From: Streptomyces dysideae | GTDB taxonomy: Bacteria; Actinomycetota; Actinomycetes; Streptomycetales; Streptomycetaceae | NCBI RefSeq assembly: GCF_001514305.1 | Contig: NZ_KQ949085.1 | Span: forward strand, 51,724-115,723 | DNA length: 64,000 nt | Direction of reading: 5' to 3' | Shown here: positions 48,229-55,890 of the stretch, one piece after another | Layout: every line of letters begins with the position of its first letter | Numbering within the stretch: the first letter of the stretch is position 1 | Program-made: the position numbers and the translations under genes | The notes under the pieces: generated by a model | What the model saw: only the letters and a program-made list of their open reading frames with translations | What the model was told of the DNA's origin: nothing | The model's database searches: none

Positions 48229-48249
48229 TACTGAAGACGCTATACAGTT
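48229..48249. promoter_or_regulatory. TACTG-N11-CAGTT operator-like site between divergent beta-oxidation genes
   Basis: TACTG (48229-48233) and CAGTT (48245-48249). Read on the minus strand, it aligns with the site at 39868, including an A-T-A-G-C core. Its position between two divergent catabolic genes supports repression of both by one of the TetR proteins at 39-40 kb. Confidence 0.6.
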
Positions 48250-48299
48250 TCTAGGACGCGGCGGGCCCGATGCCCGTACGCCCGTCGCCGGGAGGTCCC

Positions 48300-49514
48300 G
48301 TGCCCATCCAGTTCGATGTCGATCCGACTGTTGCCCAACTTGCCGCGTCCACTTCCGCGTTCGTACGCGAGGTGGTGATCCCGGCAGAGCGCGCGTGCGG
48401 CGGGTCCGTGCACGACGCCCCCGAGGCCCTGCGGGAAATCCTGCAGAGAGGCGCCCGTGAGGCCGGTGTGTTCGCTCCGCACGTGCCGACGCGGTGGGGC
48501 GGGCACGGACTCGACCTGCGCGGGCAGGCGGTGGTCTTCGAAGCCGCGGGTTACTCGCTGCTCGGACCCCTGGCGTTGAACTGCGCGGCCCCGGACGAGG
48601 GCAACATGCACCTGCTGGAGAAGGCCGCCACCGAAGACCAGAAGGAGCACTATCTGCGCCCGCTCGCCGCCGGCGAGGTGCGGTCCTGCTTCGCCATGAC
48701 CGAACCGGCACCGGGAGCCGGCGCTGATCCCCGCTCCCTGCGGACCACCGCGACCCGGATTCCCGGCGGGTGGCGCATCGACGGGCGCAAGTGGTTCATC
48801 AGCGGTGCCCAGGGCGCCGGCTTCGCCATCGTCATGGCCCGCACCTCCGGCAACCCCGGAGACCCGGGTGGCGCCACCATGTTCCTGGTCGACGCCGGTA
48901 CTCCCGGCATGAGCATCGCCCGGGACATCGAGACTCTGGACGAAGGGCTCTTCGCCGGGCACAGCGAGATCGTCTTCGAGGAGTGCGTGGTGGGGGACGA
49001 CCAGGTGCTCGGCGCGGTCGGCCACGGCTTCGCGGGCGCCCAGGTCCGGCTCGGCCCCGCCCGTATGACGCACTGCATGCGCTGGCTGGGAGCCGCGCGG
49101 CGCGCCCAGGACGTCGCGCTGGAACGGGCGGGCAGTCGCATGGCGTTCGGCTCCGTCCTGGGGGACCTCGGCATGGTGCAGCAGATGCTGGCCGACTCCG
49201 AGATCGACATCGAGGCGAGCCGCGCTCTGATCCTGCGTACCGCCTGGGAGCTGGACACCGGCTCCGCCGCCGCGCAACTCACCTCGGTGTCCAAGACCTT
49301 CGTGGCGGAGGCCGTGAACCGGGTGGTCGACCGGGCGGTGCAGATCTGCGGAGCACTCGGTATCTCGGCCGCCGACGCCCCGCTGGCCCGGCTGCTCAGG
49401 GAGGTGCGACCGTTCCGGATCTACGACGGGCCGTCGGAGACGCACCGTTTCGCCATCGCGCGCCGTGCCGTGCGGCCCTACCGGCAGCCGAGTTCGGGTG
49501 CCGCCGGCTCATGA
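48300..49514 (+). CDS. Acyl-CoA dehydrogenase
   Basis: About 404 residues from GTG 48300 (GGGAGG upstream, 4-nt spacer; ATG-like starts further up, such as 48270, are less convincing). 'CFAMTEPAPGAGADPRSLRT' is the flavin-contact segment, 'IDGRKWFISGAQGAGFAIVM', 'LGAARRAQDVALERAGSRMA' and C-terminal 'RPFRIYDGPSETHRFAIARR' with G-P-S-E-T-H, the common FadE ending. Introduces a double bond next to the CoA thioester. Could be the catalytic partner of the 42909 chain. Confidence 0.92.
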   Translation: MPIQFDVDPTVAQLAASTSAFVREVVIPAERACGGSVHDAPEALREILQRGAREAGVFAPHVPTRWGGHGLDLRGQAVVFEAAGYSLLGPLALNCAAPDEGNMHLLEKAATEDQKEHYLRPLAAGEVRSCFAMTEPAPGAGADPRSLRTTATRIPGGWRIDGRKWFISGAQGAGFAIVMARTSGNPGDPGGATMFLVDAGTPGMSIARDIETLDEGLFAGHSEIVFEECVVGDDQVLGAVGHGFAGAQVRLGPARMTHCMRWLGAARRAQDVALERAGSRMAFGSVLGDLGMVQQMLADSEIDIEASRALILRTAWELDTGSAAAQLTSVSKTFVAEAVNRVVDRAVQICGALGISAADAPLARLLREVRPFRIYDGPSETHRFAIARRAVRPYRQPSSGAAGS

Positions 49515-49630
49515 CGGCGTCGACGAGGTGAACAGCTGCCGCATTCGGGTGCGACGGACGGGAGCGGTGCACCTCCTGCCCGGAAGGACGAGTGTTTCGC
49601 GGCGTGCTGCGAGGGCCGGCCCTGGCCGCC

Positions 49631-50277
49631 CAGGTAGTCGAGTTCGGAGAAGTGGCGCTGGTAGGCGTCCAGCAGGCGCTTCGCGACGGTGTACGAGTCG
49701 ATCAGCGGGTGGATCGTGAGCGCCTTGACCGCGTGGGCGCGATCGGCGGTGGTGGCGGCGTGGATCACCGCGCGTTCGACCGCCTCGACCGCACACACCA
49801 GGCCCTTGCCGTGGTCGGGCAACGGGGCTCCGGCGATGGGGCGGGCAGGTGAAGTTGATGACCCAGGCGTCGGGCGCCAGGGTAGCGATGCGACGGGCGA
49901 TCCCGAGCGCCACCGGGATGGTGCGCAGACCGTAGGAGATGCCGCCCGCGCCGACGGTCTCCTGGCCCAGCACACCTTCCGCCCGAGCGATCCGCTCGTC
50001 CACCGCCCGTCCGGCGAGCCCGCCGACGCGGATGGCGGAGAACACGAAGTCGGCTCCGGTGACCGCCTCGTCCAGGTCGGTGGTGACAGTGACGACGGGC
50101 GGATCGCGATGCCCGGCCGCCTGGTCGGCGAGAACCCTGCGGATGGTCGCCAGCCGGGAGGTGTCCAGGCCGTACAGGGTCACGTCGGTGACACGTCCTT
50201 CGCCGCGGTCGCCCAGCAGCGCCCGGTAAGACCAGCGGGACCCGGAAGCCTCCGCCGCCCAGGATCGTGAGTCTCAT
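49631..50277 (-). pseudogene. GH4 6-phospho-glycosidase remnant (frameshift and central deletion)
   Basis: The start reads 'MRLTILGGGGFRVPLV' (NAD-binding fold), then a single-base frameshift near 50226-50231 moves the match to a second frame: 'VTLYGLDTSRLATIRRVLAD', 'GADFVFSAIRVGGLAGRAVD' and 'LGQETVGAGGISYGLRTIPV' down to 'APDAWVINFT' at about 49842. There the sequence jumps directly to the GH4 C-terminal segment in a third frame, 'IAGAPLPDHGKGLVCAVEAV' to 'ALTIHPLIDSYTVAKRLLDA'. More than 200 central residues with metal and catalytic sites are missing. Intact GH4 enzymes hydrolyse phosphorylated or plain beta-glucosides using NAD and manganese. The DeoR gene overlaps its start by 4 bp, so it was part of a sugar operon. 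Confidence 0.86.
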
Positions 50278-51026
50278 ACTTCGACCACCTCAACTCCCGC
50301 CTCGCGCAGCCGATTGCAGGTCTTCTCGTCCCCCGGAGCGTTGGTCACCACGACGTCGAGCTCCTCCGGACCGCACACCCGGGCCATGCCGGTGCCGGGA
50401 AACTTGCCCGCGTCCGCCAGCAGGACCACGTGGGTGCTGGCGGCGATCATCGCCCGCTTGACGGGAACCTCGACGGCGGTCGTGTCCAGCACCTGCCCGT
50501 CGGGGCGGACCCCGCTGGTGCCGAGGAACAGCCGGTCGGCGTGGACCTGCCGCAGGTTGTCCTCGGTCAGGAAGCCGACCAGCGAGCGGTAGTCCCGCCG
50601 GACCACGCCGCCCAGCAGGATCAGCTGGATGTCCTTGTCGTCCTGGAGTTCCTCATAGACGGCCAGGTTGCTGGTGATCACGGTCAGAGACCGGCCATGG
50701 AGGTGGCGTGCCACCCGGTGGGCCGTGGTGCCAATATCGAGCAGCACGGTCTCGCCGTCCCTGACGAGGTTTGCGCACCAGGCGGCCAGGGCGTCCTTCG
50801 CCTCGACGCGGACGCCGGCCACGTCGGCGAACGGGTCGTCCTCACCCACGACGGGGGCGGCACCGCCGTAGACCCGCTTGAGCAGTCCCTCGTCCTCCAG
50901 TTGCGCGAGGTCGCGCCGGATCGTGGCCTGACTCGCCCCGACCTTCTCGGCCAGGGCGACCACCGTGGTGGGCCCGTCCGCGCGCAGGGCGCGCAGGATC
51001 AGCTGATGTCTTCGGTCAGGGAGCAT
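50274..51026 (-). CDS. DeoR/GlpR-family transcriptional regulator
   Basis: About 250 residues from ATG 51026 (51038 also possible). N-terminal HTH 'MLPDRRHQLILRALRADGPT' and 'VGASQATIRRDLAQLEDEGL', the classic DeoR signature, then the sugar-phosphate-binding DeoRC domain with 'ETVLLDIGTTAHRVARHLHG', 'ITSNLAVYEELQDDKDIQLI' and 'FLGTSGVRPDGQVLDTT'. Probably a repressor responding to a phosphorylated sugar. Divergent from the MalEFG-type ABC operon; direct repeats in the gap are its likely binding sites. Its stop overlaps the GH4 remnant start. Confidence 0.93.
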   Translation of the reverse strand: MLPDRRHQLILRALRADGPTTVVALAEKVGASQATIRRDLAQLEDEGLLKRVYGGAAPVVGEDDPFADVAGVRVEAKDALAAWCANLVRDGETVLLDIGTTAHRVARHLHGRSLTVITSNLAVYEELQDDKDIQLILLGGVVRRDYRSLVGFLTEDNLRQVHADRLFLGTSGVRPDGQVLDTTAVEVPVKRAMIAASTHVVLLADAGKFPGTGMARVCGPEELDVVVTNAPGDEKTCNRLREAGVEVVEV

Positions 51027-51383
51027 GCGGCTGACCATACTCGCCAACGCGCCAAACTCAAGCAAAGTCGCGCATGAATGTCTCGATACGTGCTTGACCC
51101 TTGTCAAAGTCACGCACCGGGTGCACTCTCTTGCGTAATTCGGAGCCAGGTCCGGACCCCACTCCGGTCGGCCGAAGCGGATGAACGGCGTGTTCCGCCG
51201 TCACGGACGCGTCGGCACCGTCTGAGAGGACCAGGTCACACACTCCGGGTGGCTGAAGGGTTCCACCCACGCCGATGCTCTTCAGCCGCCCGGCCCCCGC
51301 CGCCGTGCCCCCACGTGCCCCACGACTCACAGGTCCTGTCGGACGTGCGGACGTGCCGAACCCGCCGAAACTAGGAGAAGATC
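51027..51383. promoter_or_regulatory. Divergent control region of the DeoR gene and the sugar ABC operon
   Basis: No gene. Direct repeats CAAAGTCGCGCA (51063-51074) and CAAAGTCACGCA (51105-51116) differ at one base and lie 42 bp apart, four helical turns, which suits a DeoR-type regulator. Several TTGAC/TTGTC hexamers are nearby but I cannot fix the promoters. GGAG (51372-51375) precedes the binding-protein start. Confidence 0.55.
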
Positions 51384-52661
51384 GTGGACCTTTCCCGCAG
51401 ACGATTCCTGCAGGCCGCCGCACTGTCGGCCGCCGCGGCCGGCGCCACCGCAGCGTGCGGCGGCGGCTCCGGATCGAGCGGCAGCAAGGACAGCAAGAAC
51501 CTGACCCTCTGGTACTGGTCCGGCGGCCTGAGCGACAAGGTTGTCGCGGACGCCAAGAAGCACTTCTCCGACATCAGCCTCAAGACCTCCGTGGTCGGCG
51601 GTGACTTCAAGACCAAGCTGCTCACCGGCCTGAGGGCCGCCCAGTCCGCACCGGACATCACCGGTATCAAGGGCGAGGACATCGCCTCGTTCCTGCCCAA
51701 CGCCAACCGCTTCATCGACCTGAACTCCGTCGGCGCGGACAAGCTGGCCCCGCAGTACCTGTCGTGGAAGCTGAAGCAGGCCACCACGCAGGACGGCAAG
51801 CTCATCGGCTTCCCGATCGACATCGGCCCCTGCGCGACGTACTACCGCGAGGACCTCTTCGCGCAGGCGGGGCTGCCCACCGACCCCGCCAAGGTCTCCG
51901 CCGAGCTGTCCACCTGGGACGCCTACTTCAAGGCCGGCGTCGAACTGCACAAGGCCATCCCCAAGACCTTCCTCATCAACAACATCGGCTCGGTGTTCTC
52001 GATGATCGTCGGCCAGGGCACCCAGCGGTTCATCGACGAGGACAACAAGTTCATCGGCGACCAGGACCACATCCGTACCGCGTGGACCACTGCGGTGAAG
52101 CCCTACACCCTCGGTATCGACGCCAAGATCAACGACAACACCTGGAACGCGGCGATCAGCGGCGGCACCCTGGGCACCGAGATCGGCGCAGCCTGGCACG
52201 CGCTGGATATCAGCAACGCCGCGCCCGGCACCAAGGGCAAGTGGCGGGTGGCGAGCCTGCCCGGTGGACCGTCCAACCTCGGCGGGTCCTTCCTGGCCAT
52301 CCCCGCGACCAGCGGCAACCCCGAAGAAGCCTTCGAGATCATCAGCTGGATCCTCAGCCCGGAGAACCAGGCCCGCGGCTTCACCGACGCGGCCCTCTTC
52401 CCGACCGCCCCGGCCGCGTACGAGCTGCCGGCGCTGACCGGCGGCGACGCCTTCTTCGGCGGCCAGAAGACCATCGAGATCTTCGGTCCGGCGGCGGAGA
52501 GGATCCCCGCCGCCTACGAGGCACCCGCCGACGCGGCGGTCTCCGCGCCCTACTACAGCGAGCTGACCAGTATCGAGGCCAAGGGCAAGGACCCGGACGA
52601 AGCCTGGAAGGACGCGGTCAGCCAGGCCATGCAGATCGCGCAGCGTCAGGGAGTGAAGTGA
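51384..52661 (+). CDS. Sugar ABC transporter substrate-binding lipoprotein (MalE type)
   Basis: 425 residues. N-terminus 'MDLSRRRFLQAAALSAAAAG' is a twin-arginine signal (R-R-R-F-L) ending in a lipobox A-T-A-A-C, so a Tat-exported lipoprotein is likely. The mature part is a family 1 binding protein: 'NLTLWYWSGGLSDKVVADAK', 'IGFPIDIGPCATYYREDLFA', 'GSFLAIPATSGNPEEAFEII'. It delivers a mono- or oligosaccharide to the two permeases downstream. GTG start with AGGAG upstream. No MsiK-type ATPase gene is in the operon, as is usual in Streptomyces. Confidence 0.93.
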   Translation: MDLSRRRFLQAAALSAAAAGATAACGGGSGSSGSKDSKNLTLWYWSGGLSDKVVADAKKHFSDISLKTSVVGGDFKTKLLTGLRAAQSAPDITGIKGEDIASFLPNANRFIDLNSVGADKLAPQYLSWKLKQATTQDGKLIGFPIDIGPCATYYREDLFAQAGLPTDPAKVSAELSTWDAYFKAGVELHKAIPKTFLINNIGSVFSMIVGQGTQRFIDEDNKFIGDQDHIRTAWTTAVKPYTLGIDAKINDNTWNAAISGGTLGTEIGAAWHALDISNAAPGTKGKWRVASLPGGPSNLGGSFLAIPATSGNPEEAFEIISWILSPENQARGFTDAALFPTAPAAYELPALTGGDAFFGGQKTIEIFGPAAERIPAAYEAPADAAVSAPYYSELTSIEAKGKDPDEAWKDAVSQAMQIAQRQGVK

Positions 52662-52662
52662 C

Positions 52663-53718
52663 ATGTCGTCAAGCCCGGTAGCCGGCCCGGCACCTACCGG
52701 ACCGACCTCCGGATCCGACACCGTGACCACCGGGCAGCCCGCTCCGGACCGTTCGCGCCGTCCGGAGCGTCGCGGCCCTCGGATCCGGCCGGTGCCGGCC
52801 GGGGCCCGGCGCGGGCCGCGACCGCGGGCGGCCAGGTACTGGCCGCAGTACCTGGCCATCTCGCCGTACTACCTGATCTTCTCCGTCTTCATGCTCTTCC
52901 CGGTGATCTTCACCGTGTATCTGGCCTTCCAGCGGTGGGACGGCGTCGGGGACATGCAGTTCGTCGGGTTCCAGCAGTTCCGTTTCCTGTGGGACGACCC
53001 GGTGTTCTGGCTGTCCGTCCGCAATACCCTCGTCATCTGGGTGCTGTCGACGGTGCCGATGCTCTGCCTGGCGCTGGTGCTCGCGGTGCTGGTGAACTCC
53101 ACCAAACGTCTCACGGCCTTCTACCGGGTCGCCCTGTTCATCCCCAGCATCACCTCGCTGGTGGCCATCGCGATCTTCTTCGGCGCGATCTTCAGCAACA
53201 ACTTCGGCCTGATCAACGCCATCCTGAGGGCCCTGCACCTGTCGGCGGTGCCCTGGATGAGCAACGAGTGGACGATCAAGCTGGTGATCGCGGCGCTGAT
53301 GACCTGGCAGTGGACCGGCTACAACGCCATCATCTACCTGGCCGGTCTCCAGGCGATCCCCTCGGAACTCCACGAGGCCGCCCGGATGGACGGGGCCGGC
53401 CCGGTACGGATCTTCTTTTCCATCACGATCCCGCTGCTCAGGCCCATCATCCTGTTCACCGTGGTGATCTCCACTGTCACCGGCCTGCAGAGTTTCACCG
53501 AACCACAGGTGCTGTTCGGCAGCGAGGCAGCGACCAACCCCAACTCCGGCGGACCGGGCCAGGCGGGCCTGACCACCTTGCTGTACTTCTACCACCAGGC
53601 CTTCGACAACAACGACTTCGGCTACGGGGCCGCGATCGTCTGGGCCTTCTTCCTGCTGATCCTGCTCATCGTCGTCATCAACTGGCGCCTGGTGCAGCGT
53701 AAGGAGCGCCGGCCGTGA
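52663..53718 (+). CDS. Sugar ABC transporter permease (MalF type)
   Basis: 351 residues: a disordered Arg/Pro-rich N-terminus of about 65 residues, then six membrane helices starting 'YLAISPYYLIFSVFMLFPVI'. The coupling-helix EAA motif is 'HEAARMDGAGPVRIFFSITI' followed by P-L-L-R-P. Partner of the MalG-type permease, whose GTG start overlaps its stop. It starts 1 bp after the binding-protein stop. Confidence 0.93.
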   Translation: MSSSPVAGPAPTGPTSGSDTVTTGQPAPDRSRRPERRGPRIRPVPAGARRGPRPRAARYWPQYLAISPYYLIFSVFMLFPVIFTVYLAFQRWDGVGDMQFVGFQQFRFLWDDPVFWLSVRNTLVIWVLSTVPMLCLALVLAVLVNSTKRLTAFYRVALFIPSITSLVAIAIFFGAIFSNNFGLINAILRALHLSAVPWMSNEWTIKLVIAALMTWQWTGYNAIIYLAGLQAIPSELHEAARMDGAGPVRIFFSITIPLLRPIILFTVVISTVTGLQSFTEPQVLFGSEAATNPNSGGPGQAGLTTLLYFYHQAFDNNDFGYGAAIVWAFFLLILLIVVINWRLVQRKERRP

Positions 53719-54548
53719 ACAGCCAGAACCGTGAACGCCTGCGGGGGCTCAGCGTCCATCTCATCCTGATGACCGGTGTCGTCATCTCGGTGTTCCCGTT
53801 CTACTGGATCGTCGTCATGGCGACGAACACCTCGCAGGACATCTACCGCTACCCGCCGAAGCTGTGGTTCGGCGACAACCTGCTGACCAACATCCAGCAC
53901 CTTTTCGACAAGATGGACTTCTTCGGATCCCTGGTCAACACAGTGATCGTGGCGGTCTGTACGACCGTGCTGGTGCTGTTCTTCGACTCGTTGGCCGCCT
54001 TCGCCTTCGCCAAGTACGACTTCCCCGCGAAGAAGTTCCTCTTCGGCGTGCTGCTGTCGATGTACATCCTGCCGACCCAGCTGGCGATCATCCCGCAGTA
54101 CGAGATCATGGTGCAGCTGGGCTGGCTGGGCACGCTCCAAGCGCTCATCGTGCCCGCCGCCGCCAACGCCTTCGGCATCTTCTGGATGCGCCAGTACACC
54201 ACCACCAGCGTCCCCGACGAACTGCTGGACGCCGCCCGCATCGAGGGCGCCGGGTTCATCAGGCTGTACTGGCACGTGGTGCTGCCGTGTGTCCGCCCGG
54301 CCTTGGCGTTCCTCGGCATCTACACCTTCATCGCCGCCTGGAACGACTACATCCTGCCGTTGGTGATGCTGGTCAACCCGGACCGCCTCACCCTCCAGGT
54401 GGCGCTGGCCCAGCTGTACGCCGGCCATTCCACGGACTACAGCATGGTGATGTCCGGGGTGCTCCTCTCGGTCATCCCGCTGGTGCTGGTGTTCACCTTC
54501 TTCGCGCGCGGTTTCATCGCCGACGCCACCAAGGGCGCCTTGCGCTGA
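53715..54548 (+). CDS. Sugar ABC transporter permease (MalG type)
   Basis: 277 residues, six membrane helices from 'LSVHLILMTGVVISVFPFYW', EAA motif 'LDAARIEGAGFIRLYWHVVL' and the MalG-typical 'WNDYILPLVMLVNPDRLTL'. The GTG start overlaps the previous stop (GTGA). The operon ends here; GCGCTG-AGG-CAGCGC around the stop codon is a weak hairpin. The missing ATPase is presumably a shared housekeeping one elsewhere. Confidence 0.93.
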   Translation: MNSQNRERLRGLSVHLILMTGVVISVFPFYWIVVMATNTSQDIYRYPPKLWFGDNLLTNIQHLFDKMDFFGSLVNTVIVAVCTTVLVLFFDSLAAFAFAKYDFPAKKFLFGVLLSMYILPTQLAIIPQYEIMVQLGWLGTLQALIVPAAANAFGIFWMRQYTTTSVPDELLDAARIEGAGFIRLYWHVVLPCVRPALAFLGIYTFIAAWNDYILPLVMLVNPDRLTLQVALAQLYAGHSTDYSMVMSGVLLSVIPLVLVFTFFARGFIADATKGALR

Positions 54549-54802
54549 GGCAGCGCGATCGGACGTCGCGCGCGTCGGATCGTGCCGAGGCGGACGGCAT
54601 GGGGCCGGCGGTCACCCAGTCGGCGACAGTCGGCCTGGCGGTGGCGCCGGCGCTTCGGCGGTCGGGCTGACCTGCGGGGGAATCGGCGGGTGTGCAAAGC
54701 TGGATTTCTGATCACGAGGACGACGCTCTTCCGCGTCACGGCGCGACGTCACGACGTCAGCCGGGCGCACACCCCGACGCCCTATGGGAACGGTGAGTAC
54801 AG

Positions 54803-55771
54803 ATGAGCTCGAACTCCGCCGATGCCCCGAATCCCGGGCCGACCGGTACCGGCAACGGGCCTGCCGTCTCCCGTCGGGAGTTCGACGCACTCTTCGAGGC
54901 GGTTCGCACGTGGGGACGCTGGGCCCCGGCCGACCGCGGTGCCTGGAACCGTGTGACAGCGGACCATGTGCGGCGGGCCACGGCGGGAGTGCGGTCCGGG
55001 ACGGTCGTCCCGATGGCGTTGCCCTGGAACACCCGACCCGGCCCCGACAACCGCAAGCCCGCCCTCCACCACATGACCGACCTGGGCGACGTGGAGGCTC
55101 CGGAACCGTCCACCCACAAGGACTTCATCGCCGCCGACTACCACGGCAAGGGCGTCACCCATCTCGACGCGCTGTGCCACATCGTCTACCGGGGGCAGCT
55201 CTACGACGGCCGGACGGCACACGAGGTCGTCGATGCCGCAGGCGCCCGCTTCGGCGCGGTGTCGACGCTCGGTCCCCTCGTCACGACGGGAGTGCTGCTC
55301 GACCTCCCCGCCGCCCTGGGGATCCGCTGGCTGGAGCCGGGACAAGCGGTGCACGCGAAGGACATCATCGCTGCGGAGAAGGCGCTCGATGTGACGATCG
55401 GCGAGGGTGACGCGGTGCTGCTGCGCTCCGGACATGTCCGCCGCCGTGCGGAACTCGGCGCCTGGGACCCCGACGCGGCGAGCGCGGGTTTCCACGTGGA
55501 CGCCGTACCGCTGCTGGCCGAGCGTGGCATCGCGCTGCTCGGGGGTGACGGCGACAGTGATGTACGGCCGTCGCCGGTGGACGGCGTGCACTCGCCGGTC
55601 CACGCCCTGGCCGTCGCCGCGATGGGGGTGCCGCTGCTGGACAACCTCGACCTGGAAGCGCTCTCCGGCGCGACCGCCGAGGCCGGGCGGCATGAATTCC
55701 TGCTCGTCGTGGCGCCGTTGAACGTTCCGGGCGGGACCGGCTCGCCCGTCAGCCCGGTCGCGGTCCTGTGA
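54803..55771 (+). CDS. Cyclase-family (kynurenine formamidase-like) hydrolase
   Basis: 322 residues. Metal-binding motif 'YHGKGVTHLDALCHIVYRGQ' (the H-x-G-T-H-x-D-x-x-x-H signature with V for G), 'GVLLDLPAALGIRWLEPGQA', 'GDAVLLRSGHVRRRAELG' and 'PVHALAVAAMGVPLLDNLDL'. Members hydrolyse N-formylkynurenine, lactones or cyclic amides. It is monocistronic, with its ATG 254 bp after the sugar permease. That gap has GACGTC repeats near 54744-54760 but no gene. It might take part in ring opening for the catabolic cluster, though it is separated from it. Confidence 0.88.
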   Translation: MSSNSADAPNPGPTGTGNGPAVSRREFDALFEAVRTWGRWAPADRGAWNRVTADHVRRATAGVRSGTVVPMALPWNTRPGPDNRKPALHHMTDLGDVEAPEPSTHKDFIAADYHGKGVTHLDALCHIVYRGQLYDGRTAHEVVDAAGARFGAVSTLGPLVTTGVLLDLPAALGIRWLEPGQAVHAKDIIAAEKALDVTIGEGDAVLLRSGHVRRRAELGAWDPDAASAGFHVDAVPLLAERGIALLGGDGDSDVRPSPVDGVHSPVHALAVAAMGVPLLDNLDLEALSGATAEAGRHEFLLVVAPLNVPGGTGSPVSPVAVL

Positions 55772-55850
55772 CGACCGACTCCGTCCGGTTACCGTGCGTG
55801 AGGAGCCTTACGAACCGTGACTCGCGGCCTTGATGCCCGTATTCTCGTCA

Positions 55851-55865
55851 ATGTCAGATATTTCC
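55851..55865. promoter_or_regulatory. Site ATGTCAGATATTTCC upstream of the GAF-SpoIIE regulator, matched downstream of it
   Basis: This 15-mer matches, at 13 of 15 positions and in the opposite orientation, the sequence at 58746-58760 that precedes the transporter operon. The pair flanks the regulator gene and may be a common promoter or operator element. Confidence 0.5.
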
Positions 55866-55890
55866 GAAGAGCGGATTATCGAAGACGCGG

